Source: a bacterium (GTDB lineage: Bacteria; Spirochaetota; Spirochaetia; JABEVK01). From it: a stretch of DNA of 15,539 bases. The notes under the pieces are model-generated. The model was not told the origin of the DNA, ran no database searches, and worked only from the letters and a program-made list of their open reading frames with translations. Made by a program: the position numbers and the translations under genes. The stretch is from contig JAJXWL010000024.1 in assembly GCA_021781625.1 (NCBI GenBank), positions 1 through 15,539 of the forward strand. Reading direction: 5' to 3'. Below, piece by piece: positions 7,833-15,304 of the stretch (within the stretch, counting starts at the first letter, position 1; the number at the start of each line of letters is the position of its first letter).

Positions 7833-7857
7833 GCAAAATGATCTCAACGGTTAGTAT
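7829..7857 (+). promoter_or_regulatory. promoter of the DAHP synthase gene, giving a near-leaderless mRNA
   Basis: TTGAGC (7829-7834) and TAGTAT (7852-7857) are separated by 17 bases, each matching consensus at four of six positions. The -35 hexamer overlaps the stop codon of the MFS gene. Transcription would begin about 7864, only some three bases before the ATG at 7867. This fits the absence of any Shine-Dalgarno sequence there. Confidence 0.5.
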
Positions 7858-7866
7858 CTGAAAATT

Positions 7867-8940
7867 ATGCCCTATACTACTGACGACCTCCGCATCGAAG
7901 CCCTGCACCCGCTGATTCCTCCGGCCATTCTCATGGAAGAACACCCTTTGCCCGACTCTGCTAGGCAATTTGTTCACAAAGCCCGTGAAACCTGTCAGGA
8001 CATTATTGAGGGAACTAATGACCGTTTACTAGTTGTCGTTGGTCCCTGTTCGATCCATGACCCCAAAGCCGGCAAAGAATACGCCGAAAAACTCGTGCGT
8101 GTGCGCGAAGAACTCAAAGACGACCTCGAAATTGTCATGCGAGTCTATTTTGAAAAACCCCGTTCACGAGCAGGCTGGAAAGGCCTGATCAATGACCCTT
8201 TTATCGACGGAAGTTTTCAAATTAACAAAGGCCTACGTATTGCCCGACAGTTCCTTGTGGATGTCACCACGCTGGGACTCCCCGCCGCCGTTGAGTTTCT
8301 GGATACGATTTCTCCACAGTTCATTGCCGACTGTGTGACCTGGGGAGCTATCGGCGCTCGCACCACCGAAAGTCAAATTCACCGAGAATTAGCTTCTGGC
8401 CTCTCGATGCCCATTGGTTTTAAAAACGGTACGGATGGTAATGTTAAAATCGCCATTGACGCGATCCACGCCGCACAAATTCCTCACCGTTTTCTTTCGG
8501 TTACCAAACAAGGCGTGGCCGCTATTGTTCACACCCGAGGCAATCCTGCGGGACACATCATTTTACGGGGTTCTAATGCTGGGTCCAATTATAGCAAAGA
8601 GCACATCGAGAAAACCTCAAAAGCCCTGATCGAAGCTGGTTTACCGCCCCGCATCATGGTCGATTGTTCTCATGGAAACTCTCAAAAGGACCCCAGTCGA
8701 CAACCTTTGGTGGCCCAAGACATCGCGGCACAGGTTTCTTCGGGATCCATGTCGATCTTTGGTGTAATGCTCGAAAGCCATCTAAAAGGCGGAAACCAAA
8801 AAGAAGCCCCCCTGGAACAGCTGGAGTATGGACTTTCCATCACCGATGCTTGTTTAGCTTGGGATTCCACCTTACCTGTCCTGCAAAACTTGGCTCAGGC
8901 CGTGCGAGAACGCCGTCAACTTACAGCGGGCCTCAAGTAA
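7867..8940 (+). CDS. aroF: 3-deoxy-7-phosphoheptulonate (DAHP) synthase, type I-alpha (AroF/AroG/AroH family)
   Basis: It catalyses the first step of the shikimate pathway, joining phosphoenolpyruvate and erythrose 4-phosphate. The 357-residue protein aligns with E. coli AroG almost end to end, from DDLRI near the N-terminus to AVRERR at the end. The metal ligands are all present: Cys61 in GPCSIHD, His269 in CSHGNS, Glu303 in VMLESHL and Asp327 in SITDACLAW, equal to AroG 61, 268, 302 and 326 with one inserted residue. The PEP-site blocks EKPR and GARTTESQ are also intact. The N-terminal arm that carries feedback inhibition in AroF, AroG and AroH is kept, so inhibition by an aromatic amino acid is likely, but which one cannot be read from sequence. 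The symbol is nominal because it could equally be aroG or aroH. It has its own promoter 34 bases after the MFS gene and no ribosome site. No other aromatic genes are close by. Confidence 0.97.
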   Translation: MPYTTDDLRIEALHPLIPPAILMEEHPLPDSARQFVHKARETCQDIIEGTNDRLLVVVGPCSIHDPKAGKEYAEKLVRVREELKDDLEIVMRVYFEKPRSRAGWKGLINDPFIDGSFQINKGLRIARQFLVDVTTLGLPAAVEFLDTISPQFIADCVTWGAIGARTTESQIHRELASGLSMPIGFKNGTDGNVKIAIDAIHAAQIPHRFLSVTKQGVAAIVHTRGNPAGHIILRGSNAGSNYSKEHIEKTSKALIEAGLPPRIMVDCSHGNSQKDPSRQPLVAQDIAAQVSSGSMSIFGVMLESHLKGGNQKEAPLEQLEYGLSITDACLAWDSTLPVLQNLAQAVRERRQLTAGLK

Positions 8941-8958
8941 ACTTGTTCAAGGGCTTTT

Positions 8959-9016
8959 CTGTCATGAGTGAAGACCTTCAACACTCATGACAGGAGGCAC
9001 ACAACTCTCATGAGTG
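8959..9016. repeat. 12-bp hairpin and three evenly spaced TCATGA repeats between convergent genes
   Basis: CTGTCATGAGTG (8959-8970) and its exact complement (8982-8993) form a 12-bp stem with an 11-base loop. A further TCATGAGTG lies at 9008-9016 and could pair instead with the middle arm, so two exclusive hairpins are possible. The palindrome TCATGA occurs at 8962, 8985 and 9008, exactly 23 bases apart each time. Neither strand has a T run after the stem, so a standard intrinsic terminator is unlikely, though the position (after the DAHP synthase stop and after the SulP stop on the other strand) suits a 3'-end structure serving both genes. Confidence 0.7.
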
Positions 9017-9052
9017 ATGCCCCTTTTAATTCCTAAGGGCAAGTGTCTTTCT

Positions 9053-10735
9053 TTACTTGGAAACGGTTCCTTTGTCTTGGGTTAAAGAGGCTTGACGATA
9101 GGCTTCACGAACACTGTCTAAAGTCAGAAAAAATGCTTCGGCCCCAAAGACGTCGGTCAACTCCGAGCGGTCAAACTCTTGGCGAACTGGGTCTAACATT
9201 TCTGAAAAAACCAACCGAATACCCCGAGCAGATAAGTCTTGGTGCAGGGCTCTGAGGGCTTCTGAAGCGGTAAAATCGACATCGTTCACGGCGGCCATAT
9301 CCAAGCAAAACCACGTCACTGACGTTTGCGACAGCTTCAGCACGTCTTTTTTTAGGGTATGGGTATTCGCGTAATACATGTTATGCAAGAACCGGTAGAT
9401 CACTAAGCCCGGAAGGGCAAATAGGCCTGGTTGCGCAGGTTTCTGCCGCCAGCCTTCTGGACCATCCACCAACACAACGTTGGAGACTAAATAGCCATGC
9501 CGGGTGTGTGAAATCAACGATAGCCCAATCGCTAAGAGAATGCTCTGTTCGACCCCCACAAAAATGACCGTCAACGCCGTGACCAAGGCTACGGCAAATT
9601 CCACGGGCCTTTCTTTCCAGATCCGGTGCAGTCCCTTGAAATCTACCAGCTCACACCCAATAAGAAAAACAACAGCGGCCAACGTCGCTTTGGGTAAAAA
9701 CGCCAAGGGACCCGTTAAAAACAAAAGGACCAAGACAACCACGGCTACTGCGCTCAACTGGGCCACTTGGCTTTTTCCCCCAGCACTATCGACCATTTGA
9801 GTTTTGGTAGGACTACCATTCACCACAAACGTTCCCGACAACGCGGCCCCCACATTGGCGGCCGCCAGCCCCACTAGATCCACGTTCTCATCAAACGTTT
9901 CTTGGGCTCGTTCGGCGTAGGCCCGAGACGTCACAGCACTTTGCGCCAAAATGACGACAAACATCGCAAACGCGGTTGGCAAAAGCTTTTGGATCAGCGG
10001 CCAAGACCAAGCTATTTGCGGTAAGCTCAACTGGGGTAAGCCGTGGGGGATGGCCCCTAAGACTTTCACCCCGGCATGACCAAGCTGAAAAACAGGCACG
10101 GCGAGCATGCTCAAGAGGACGGCCAATAAGGGGCCGGGGATTTGTTTTGAGAGGCGTCGAAGTCCCACAATCAGCCCCACCACCCCTGCTGAAAGCGCAA
10201 AAGTCGCCCAGGAGATTTGTTCAGGATGAGCCAGGAGTCGTCCTAGGGCCTGAGGCAAGGAATTCAGGTCATCCCAACCCAAAAGCGAAGGGATCTCACC
10301 GAGGGCGACTTGAATCCCCACCCCCGTCAAAAAACCAACCAAAACCGTGCGAGACAAAAAGTCAGCCAAAAACCCAAGACGAGCCACCCGCGCTAAAATC
10401 AGAAACCCTGCGGACAATAAGGCAAGTACTTCGGCTAAGGCCATCCATTCACTCGATTTAGGAATAGCGAGACCTGCCAAACCGGCCGCAAGAATCGCCG
10501 CCGTCGCCGAATCGGCACTGACAACTAAGTGTCGGGAGGACCCTAAAAAGGCAAAGAGCACCATGGGAACCAGCATGGTATACAGCCCCGTAATCACCGG
10601 AGTCTGCGAAATTTTGGTATAGCCCATGACTTCAGGTATCGCTAAAGCGGCTAGGGTCAAGCCTGCAAAAATCTCGGCAGTGAGCGGAGTTTTTAGGGGA
10701 AATATCCCTTGTCCAAAAGCTCGAGGAAGTTTCAA
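9053..10735 (-). CDS. SulP (SLC26) family anion transporter with STAS domain
   Basis: An inner-membrane transporter of inorganic anions, such as sulfate, bicarbonate or chloride, or of dicarboxylates; the substrate cannot be read from sequence. The 560-residue protein has the family order: N-terminal multi-helix domain with LTLAALAIPEVMGYT (26-40) and GSSRHLVVSADSATAAI (65-81), then ERAQETFDENVDLVGLAAAN (275-294) leading to NGSPTKTQMVDSAGGKSQ (306-323), and a C-terminal STAS domain (about 436-548) with the core DMAAVNDVDFTASEAL (479-494). The start is TTG at 10735, overlapping the stop of the upstream lipoprotein gene as TTGA, with GAGG about seven bases before it. The two genes are therefore very probably one operon with coupled translation. 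No carbonic anhydrase or sulfate-assimilation gene is beside it to indicate the ion. The 3' end faces the DAHP synthase gene across a hairpin region. Confidence 0.95.
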   Translation of the reverse strand: MKLPRAFGQGIFPLKTPLTAEIFAGLTLAALAIPEVMGYTKISQTPVITGLYTMLVPMVLFAFLGSSRHLVVSADSATAAILAAGLAGLAIPKSSEWMALAEVLALLSAGFLILARVARLGFLADFLSRTVLVGFLTGVGIQVALGEIPSLLGWDDLNSLPQALGRLLAHPEQISWATFALSAGVVGLIVGLRRLSKQIPGPLLAVLLSMLAVPVFQLGHAGVKVLGAIPHGLPQLSLPQIAWSWPLIQKLLPTAFAMFVVILAQSAVTSRAYAERAQETFDENVDLVGLAAANVGAALSGTFVVNGSPTKTQMVDSAGGKSQVAQLSAVAVVVLVLLFLTGPLAFLPKATLAAVVFLIGCELVDFKGLHRIWKERPVEFAVALVTALTVIFVGVEQSILLAIGLSLISHTRHGYLVSNVVLVDGPEGWRQKPAQPGLFALPGLVIYRFLHNMYYANTHTLKKDVLKLSQTSVTWFCLDMAAVNDVDFTASEALRALHQDLSARGIRLVFSEMLDPVRQEFDRSELTDVFGAEAFFLTLDSVREAYRQASLTQDKGTVSK

Positions 10736-12843
10736 AATTGGACCTCGACATCTTGAGGTTGGTCAGGAGCAAATATTTTCATCAATAACGTATGGTCTTC
10801 TTCGTACCAAGCCGCACTTCGGTCCGTATCGGTCAAACCAAAGCTGTCGCCAAAGAGAGGGATGGGGCTTCCGTTGATCGTAACCTGTTGAGGCCGATAG
10901 ACATTATGAAGCCGAAACAGCACAAAAGCCACAGTACCTCCGGTGTGCAACGGGTTGAGCTTCAAAGACATAGTCCGGTTCACCGACGTGTAATCCGCTT
11001 CAGAGGCAAGATAGCTCCCTTGCTGATAGTTCCAACTACTCCCATCATCCCACCATAGTACGACTTTTCCTGAATTCCCAGGCCAAACTTGAATGGTCCG
11101 CCGCCAGTCAATGGCTTTACCGGCATCAATATACGGTTGTTGAGTCGGAATCATCGCCCCGGAACGGGCTAAAACACTCCCCGGAGTCAGGGCATAGGCA
11201 GAGCCTCCCGCGTATTCCTGGCCGGTGGTCACGTCAAACCAAGAGCCAGAACCAGGGAGGTAGACAGAACTTTCCCCCTCAGGAAGGGTGACCAAAAGGT
11301 CATCTCCCACTAAAAAGGCGTTCTGCTCAGCTTGAGCTTGCGGGTCTTTCGGGTAAGCCCAACCCAACGGCCGCCAAACGGGTACACCTTCTTGATGCGC
11401 TTGATGCGTTAACTGGTAAAAATACGGAATATAACGTGAACGTTCCTCTAAAATCGCTTTGAGTCGAGCCTGTCCCTCAGTTCCAAGTTGTTGCCACCAA
11501 GAAAGTTCTTTCGAACCGGCATCCAGAGTGAGGTAAGGACTCCAAGCCCAAAGAGCGAGATTGTTCCAAGCCGAGGCAGATGGGTTCGCCTCACTCAAAC
11601 TGGTGACGTCCAAACGGAGGTCTATCGTGAGGCCCGACAATTGGGCTGAAAGCAGTTGGGCCAACAAAACCGAGGGCTCTTGATTCACACTCGCTTTGAC
11701 GAGCCAGCCGGCTTGCGACAAAGTGGACGCTGACCCTGTTTCAGCCGTGAACCAAGGCCTCAGCTGGGGATGGACCTGCCGCCATTGCTCCCAAAAAGCG
11801 GATAAGGTTTTTCCTGGCCAGAGGTTATGCAGGTTATCATCCTTTTGACTTGCTGGCGGGAACAAGGGCCCGAGGTTGGCGCCATCTCCGGTCAGGGTGT
11901 CCCCTTCTCCCACTTGAAAGAAATATTCATGGTTCCATGTTTCGTGCGGAACCCCTACCAGAGTATCGACAGGAATTTTGGCTTGCCGCCAAGCCAGAGG
12001 CAAGTCCAAGGTATGGGCAACCAACCGGGTTCCCAGAGACCAAAAGGGTCCCCAAACCGGCTTTCCCGTTAAGTCAGCCCAGGTTTTTAACACCTCGCGA
12101 GATTGATCTTGGGTCATAAGAAGTAAAGGCATTCCACCGCTCACTCCGCCCAAGTAACCTTTTTCCTGCAGGTTGACAAACACCTGGCCAGGATCATTCC
12201 ACAAGACCGCATAGGGGGGAGCCGAGTTCCATGCATACACAAAGGGAATATCCACGAGGGAGCTTTGTTCGGTATTTCCTGGCACATCGTTCCAGAATTT
12301 CAAAGATTGACCATTTTTGACCCAACCTTGTCCCGTCGGTCCTAACCCAGATAAAGCTGTCTTGCCCCAATTGACCTGGTCTCGTACCCAGGTTCCGGCT
12401 TGTTGCGGACCTTCGCCAGAAGCCACAACCGTAGAGTTTTGAATAAGCTGCCAGGCCAAGTTGGCTTTTTGCAGGTGTAGGCTAACTTGAGGGGAAGAAA
12501 TCCAGACTTCTTGTCCTTTATCTTGAGTCGTCACTGTAAAGACGTCTTGAGTGGCGTTTAACTGAACCAGAGGAACCTCTTTCTGATCCCGTTGTGCCGG
12601 CACCCAAAACTCTAAAGCAGACGGAGAAAAAAAGGTAATCTCACAGGTTCGCCCATCGGTTAAAGTCAAGGTTGCCCCTTGGGGTGTTGGGCTCCAACTT
12701 TTCAGGGCTCCTAAAGGCTGCCACACAGCTTGAGCAAATTCTTGACGACTGACTAAATGAGGTCCAGAGGGAAGTGGTAGACCCGAACAAGATAAAATAA
12801 GAAGGGTCAAAAGCGACCAAAATCCAGCTTTTCCAAGTGACAT
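10732..12843 (-). CDS. GH31-related lipoprotein, probably catalytically inactive
   Basis: A 703-residue secreted protein with a lipoprotein-type signal: KAGFWSLLTLLILSC, Cys19, somewhat off the classical lipobox. It has the layout of glycoside hydrolase family 31 (alpha-glucosidase/alpha-xylosidase): a mutarotase-like beta domain (about 40-255), LTGKPVWGPFWSLG (258-271) opening the barrel, and a C-terminal part with RYIPYFYQLTHQAHQEGVPVWRP (471-493), FLVGDDLLVTLP (510-521), GSVLARSGAMIP (555-566) and WWDDGSSWNYQQGSY (597-611). The barrel is short. The strand carrying the nucleophile (usually WxDMNEP) cannot be found. The acid/base region normally WSGDN reads WLVKASVN (380-387), and DIGGF reads LDVTSL (411-416). 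It may bind rather than cut glycans. The ATG at 12843 has GGAGG six bases upstream; the TTG at 12858 does not. It overlaps SulP by four bases. Confidence 0.8.
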   Translation of the reverse strand: MSLGKAGFWSLLTLLILSCSGLPLPSGPHLVSRQEFAQAVWQPLGALKSWSPTPQGATLTLTDGRTCEITFFSPSALEFWVPAQRDQKEVPLVQLNATQDVFTVTTQDKGQEVWISSPQVSLHLQKANLAWQLIQNSTVVASGEGPQQAGTWVRDQVNWGKTALSGLGPTGQGWVKNGQSLKFWNDVPGNTEQSSLVDIPFVYAWNSAPPYAVLWNDPGQVFVNLQEKGYLGGVSGGMPLLLMTQDQSREVLKTWADLTGKPVWGPFWSLGTRLVAHTLDLPLAWRQAKIPVDTLVGVPHETWNHEYFFQVGEGDTLTGDGANLGPLFPPASQKDDNLHNLWPGKTLSAFWEQWRQVHPQLRPWFTAETGSASTLSQAGWLVKASVNQEPSVLLAQLLSAQLSGLTIDLRLDVTSLSEANPSASAWNNLALWAWSPYLTLDAGSKELSWWQQLGTEGQARLKAILEERSRYIPYFYQLTHQAHQEGVPVWRPLGWAYPKDPQAQAEQNAFLVGDDLLVTLPEGESSVYLPGSGSWFDVTTGQEYAGGSAYALTPGSVLARSGAMIPTQQPYIDAGKAIDWRRTIQVWPGNSGKVVLWWDDGSSWNYQQGSYLASEADYTSVNRTMSLKLNPLHTGGTVAFVLFRLHNVYRPQQVTINGSPIPLFGDSFGLTDTDRSAAWYEEDHTLLMKIFAPDQPQDVEVQF

Positions 12844-13074
12844 GACCAACCTCCGCAAAATATTCCCAGGCTCCGTAACTTTCTGAACGACTTACTTGTC
12901 GGCAGAATGAGAAGGCAGGTTCAGGCTCAAAGCGAGAAATTTACAAATCCAGGTTAAGCATGTCGTGAAAAAATGAAGAACATTTCGAATTGAGGTCCAT
13001 TTCCTTACCCTTTTTCAGGCAAAAACTAGCTATTTTTTTGAAAAACCAAGATATTATAACGCAAGAGGTCTATA
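12844..13074. promoter_or_regulatory. divergent intergenic region with A+T-rich promoter zone
   Basis: These 231 bases separate the GH31-like gene (minus) from the small protein and glmS (plus). ATATTATAAC (13051-13060) offers -10-like hexamers in both directions: TATTAT or TATAAC on the plus strand, about 15 bases before the GTG start, and a perfect TATAAT on the minus strand (13053-13058). No convincing -35 partner is visible for either. Nothing else was recognised here. Confidence 0.3.
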
Positions 13075-13347
13075 GTGAAAGCAGCTTTATGGGATTCGGA
13101 CTGGCTGACGGCTTTGGCTCGAAACTATTCGTTGCCCGAGTCGGTCATCCGGCGGCTGTTAGAAGAATTTCTCGCGGTCACCGAGTTGACGCCAGAGCAG
13201 TATGTCGCACAACGGCATCTCACGCTTCGTGCCGCAGGACTGTCGAATACAGAAATCTACCAAGTTCTGAAAGCCGAAGTGGATACTGGACGCTTTCAGA
13301 TTCCTTCCGTCACTCTGCGTCAAATTCGACGCTGGATTTACGGTTAA
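13075..13347 (+). CDS. small all-helical protein upstream of glmS, unknown function
   Basis: This 90-residue protein is not one I can name. It looks wholly alpha-helical and soluble. The N-terminal half holds LPESVIRRLLEEFLAV (about 21-36); the second half, LSNTEIYQVLKAE (about 56-68), then QIRRWIYG at the end, resembles a small helix-turn-helix unit, so nucleic-acid binding is possible but unproven. I vaguely associate this type of ending with spirochaetal conserved proteins, without being able to confirm it. The start is GTG at 13075, with AAGAGG six to seven bases upstream. glmS follows after a 44-base gap on the same strand with no terminator between, so cotranscription is likely. A longer overlapping frame (12990-13367) is rejected because it lacks family-like composition and a ribosome site. 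Confidence 0.7.
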   Translation: MKAALWDSDWLTALARNYSLPESVIRRLLEEFLAVTELTPEQYVAQRHLTLRAAGLSNTEIYQVLKAEVDTGRFQIPSVTLRQIRRWIYG

Positions 13348-13391
13348 CGGCCCTGATTAAACGTTGAACGTTAAAAGTTAAGGAGAAGTTT

Positions 13392-15233
13392 ATGTGCGGA
13401 ATTGTAGGGTACTTAGGACCGAGAAAAGCCTCAGAAGTTTTACTTCAAGGGCTTAAAATGCTCGAATACCGGGGTTATGATTCCTCCGGAATCGGCTATA
13501 TTTTTCGAAACCAAATCAAAGTCTATAAGAAAAAAGGAAAAATTCTGAACCTCGAGGGAATTCTTCCTGAACCACAGGCCGCTCACTGTGGTCTTGCCCA
13601 CACCCGTTGGGCCACCCACGGTAAAGTGACCGATGCCAACGCTCACCCGCACCTCAGTCAGTCGGGCCGAGTCGCGATTGTTCACAATGGGATTATTGAT
13701 AACTACGTTGCTCTCAAAGAAGAGCTGATCAAGCACGGTTATACGTTTCAAAGTGAAACAGACTCAGAAGTCATACCACACCTTATTGAATTAGCTCTGA
13801 CCCAAAACCCACAGTATACCCCTGAGGAAGCGGTTCGTTGGGCCCTGAGTCGGCTGGTCGGTACGTATGGGATTGTGGCGGTCTTTGCCGACCACCCCGA
13901 ACTGATGATAGGTGCGAAAAATGGGTCCCCCTTGGTCATTGGACAAGGTAAAGACGAAATCTTTTTAGCCTCTGACCCGGCCGCTTTCATTGGAATGACA
14001 CGAGAAGCTGCGTTCCTCGAAGACCGAGAGATGGTGATCATCCGTAAAAATGAATGGGTGACCAAAACCCTTCAAAACGAAGTCGTCCCCCGTTCTGCTG
14101 AAGAGCTTTCTTGGACTGCCGAAGCGGCTTCTATGGGCGATTTTCCCCATTACTTTGTCAAAGAAATTCATGAACAGCCTGAAGCTCTTCGCCGTGCTTT
14201 TGGACATGGCGGTAGACTGCTTCCAGATTTTGGGACGACCAAACTCGGCGGCTTAAACTTAGAAAGTCGAGATCTTTTGGATGTCAAACGAGTCGTCTTC
14301 ATCGCCATGGGGAGTGCCTTGTATGCCTCCCAGGTAGGGGCCTATTTGTTAGAAAGTGTGGCCCGCATTCCGGCTACGGCCGAAGATGCCTCGGAGTTCC
14401 GCTACCGTAACCCGATTGTTGACAAAGACACCCTGTACTTTGCCGTCAGTCAATCCGGTGAAACCGCCGACACCATTCAAGCCATTCAAGAAATTCAACA
14501 ACGAGGGGCCCGAGTCTTGGGTATCGTGAACGCTGTCGGGTCCACCATTGCGCGTCTGTGCAAGGGTGGGGTCTACATTCACGCTGGCCCCGAAATTTCT
14601 GTCACCAGTTCCAAAGCCTTTTTGGGACAAATCGGCATTATGGCCCTTCTTACGTTATTATTAGGACGAATGCACATTTTAAGTTTGGCCCGAGGTAAAG
14701 AATTATTACGAAGCCTAGAGGAACTTCCTAGCAAGATTGACGCGGTCTTAACTCAGGCTCCCCAAATTCATCAGTTGGCACGAAAGTACCTTTCCCATAC
14801 CAATTTCTTGTACATGGGTCGTGGCATTCAGTACCCCATAGCCTTGGAAGGGGCTCTCAAGCTCAAAGAAATCAGCTATCGACATGCAGAAGGCTTCTCT
14901 TCTGGCGGCTTAAAGCACGGACCTTTGGCCCTGGTCGGGCCTGAAACGCCCAGTATCTTTTTACTCACCGAGGGCGACTCGTTTGAAAAAGTCTTGAGCA
15001 ATATCCAAGAGGTGAAAGCCCGAGAAGGTCAGGTCATCACCGTCACCAATAGCTCGGACCCTCGAGTGGCGGCGATTTCGAACGATGTGATCTTGGTACC
15101 GCATACAGAAGAACTTCTCGCGCCGTTCTTAACCCTCATACCCCTTCAGCTTTTTGCTTATTACACGGCAGTTGAGCTGGGGGTAGACGTGGATCGCCCC
15201 CGTAACTTAGCGAAGTCGGTGACCACCGAGTAA
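13392..15233 (+). CDS. glmS: glutamine--fructose-6-phosphate aminotransferase (isomerizing)
   Basis: It makes glucosamine 6-phosphate from fructose 6-phosphate and glutamine, the entry step to UDP-GlcNAc and thus peptidoglycan. At 613 residues it matches the family (609 in E. coli). The N-terminal glutaminase domain begins MCGIVGYLG, with Cys2 as the nucleophile after Met removal, and contains TRWATHGK and HNGIIDNY. Two SIS domains follow, with SQSGETADT (353-361) and TSSKAFLGQ in the first, and HAEGFSSGGLKHGPLAL in the second carrying the ring-opening His. The C-terminus VDRPRNLAKSVTTE is nearly invariant in the family. The ATG at 13392 has AAGGAG about seven bases upstream. No glmS ribozyme could fit in the 44-base gap before it. 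It probably shares a transcript with the small gene upstream and ends at the hairpin terminator downstream. Confidence 0.98.
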   Translation: MCGIVGYLGPRKASEVLLQGLKMLEYRGYDSSGIGYIFRNQIKVYKKKGKILNLEGILPEPQAAHCGLAHTRWATHGKVTDANAHPHLSQSGRVAIVHNGIIDNYVALKEELIKHGYTFQSETDSEVIPHLIELALTQNPQYTPEEAVRWALSRLVGTYGIVAVFADHPELMIGAKNGSPLVIGQGKDEIFLASDPAAFIGMTREAAFLEDREMVIIRKNEWVTKTLQNEVVPRSAEELSWTAEAASMGDFPHYFVKEIHEQPEALRRAFGHGGRLLPDFGTTKLGGLNLESRDLLDVKRVVFIAMGSALYASQVGAYLLESVARIPATAEDASEFRYRNPIVDKDTLYFAVSQSGETADTIQAIQEIQQRGARVLGIVNAVGSTIARLCKGGVYIHAGPEISVTSSKAFLGQIGIMALLTLLLGRMHILSLARGKELLRSLEELPSKIDAVLTQAPQIHQLARKYLSHTNFLYMGRGIQYPIALEGALKLKEISYRHAEGFSSGGLKHGPLALVGPETPSIFLLTEGDSFEKVLSNIQEVKAREGQVITVTNSSDPRVAAISNDVILVPHTEELLAPFLTLIPLQLFAYYTAVELGVDVDRPRNLAKSVTTE

Positions 15234-15234
15234 A

Positions 15235-15272
15235 ATTCTTCCTCACCGATTAAGTATTCTTCCTCACCGATT
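15235..15272. repeat. 17-base tandem direct repeat after glmS
   Basis: ATTCTTCCTCACCGATT occurs at 15235-15251 and again at 15256-15272, a 21-base period, filling the space between the glmS stop codon and its terminator. This may be a simple local duplication. No function is evident. Confidence 0.85.
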
Positions 15273-15274
15273 TA

Positions 15275-15304
15275 GGGGCGCTATACAGCGCCCCTTGTAT
15301 TTTA
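15275..15304 (+). terminator. rho-independent terminator of glmS
   Basis: A perfect 8-bp GC-rich stem, GGGGCGCT (15275-15282) with AGCGCCCC (15287-15294), has a four-base loop and is followed by TTGTATTTTA. It lies about 40 bases past the glmS stop. Because the convergent gene ends at 15302, the same hairpin may also stop transcripts from the other side, though the minus-strand tail is less T-rich. Confidence 0.88.

Noticed and set aside
9976..10461. 161-residue open frame opposite the SulP gene
   Set aside because: Low-complexity, rich in Arg, Pro and Ser, antisense to conserved membrane segments; a shadow.
12990..13367. 125-residue frame overlapping the small gene upstream of glmS
   Set aside because: It is longer but its second half is Arg/Ser-rich like an out-of-frame translation, and it has no ribosome site; the 90-residue frame has both a site and an ordered helical pattern.
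13348..13391. possible glmS ribozyme/riboswitch before glmS
   Set aside because: The gap is only 44 bases, far too short for the ribozyme, and holds only short AACGTT-like repeats and the ribosome site.
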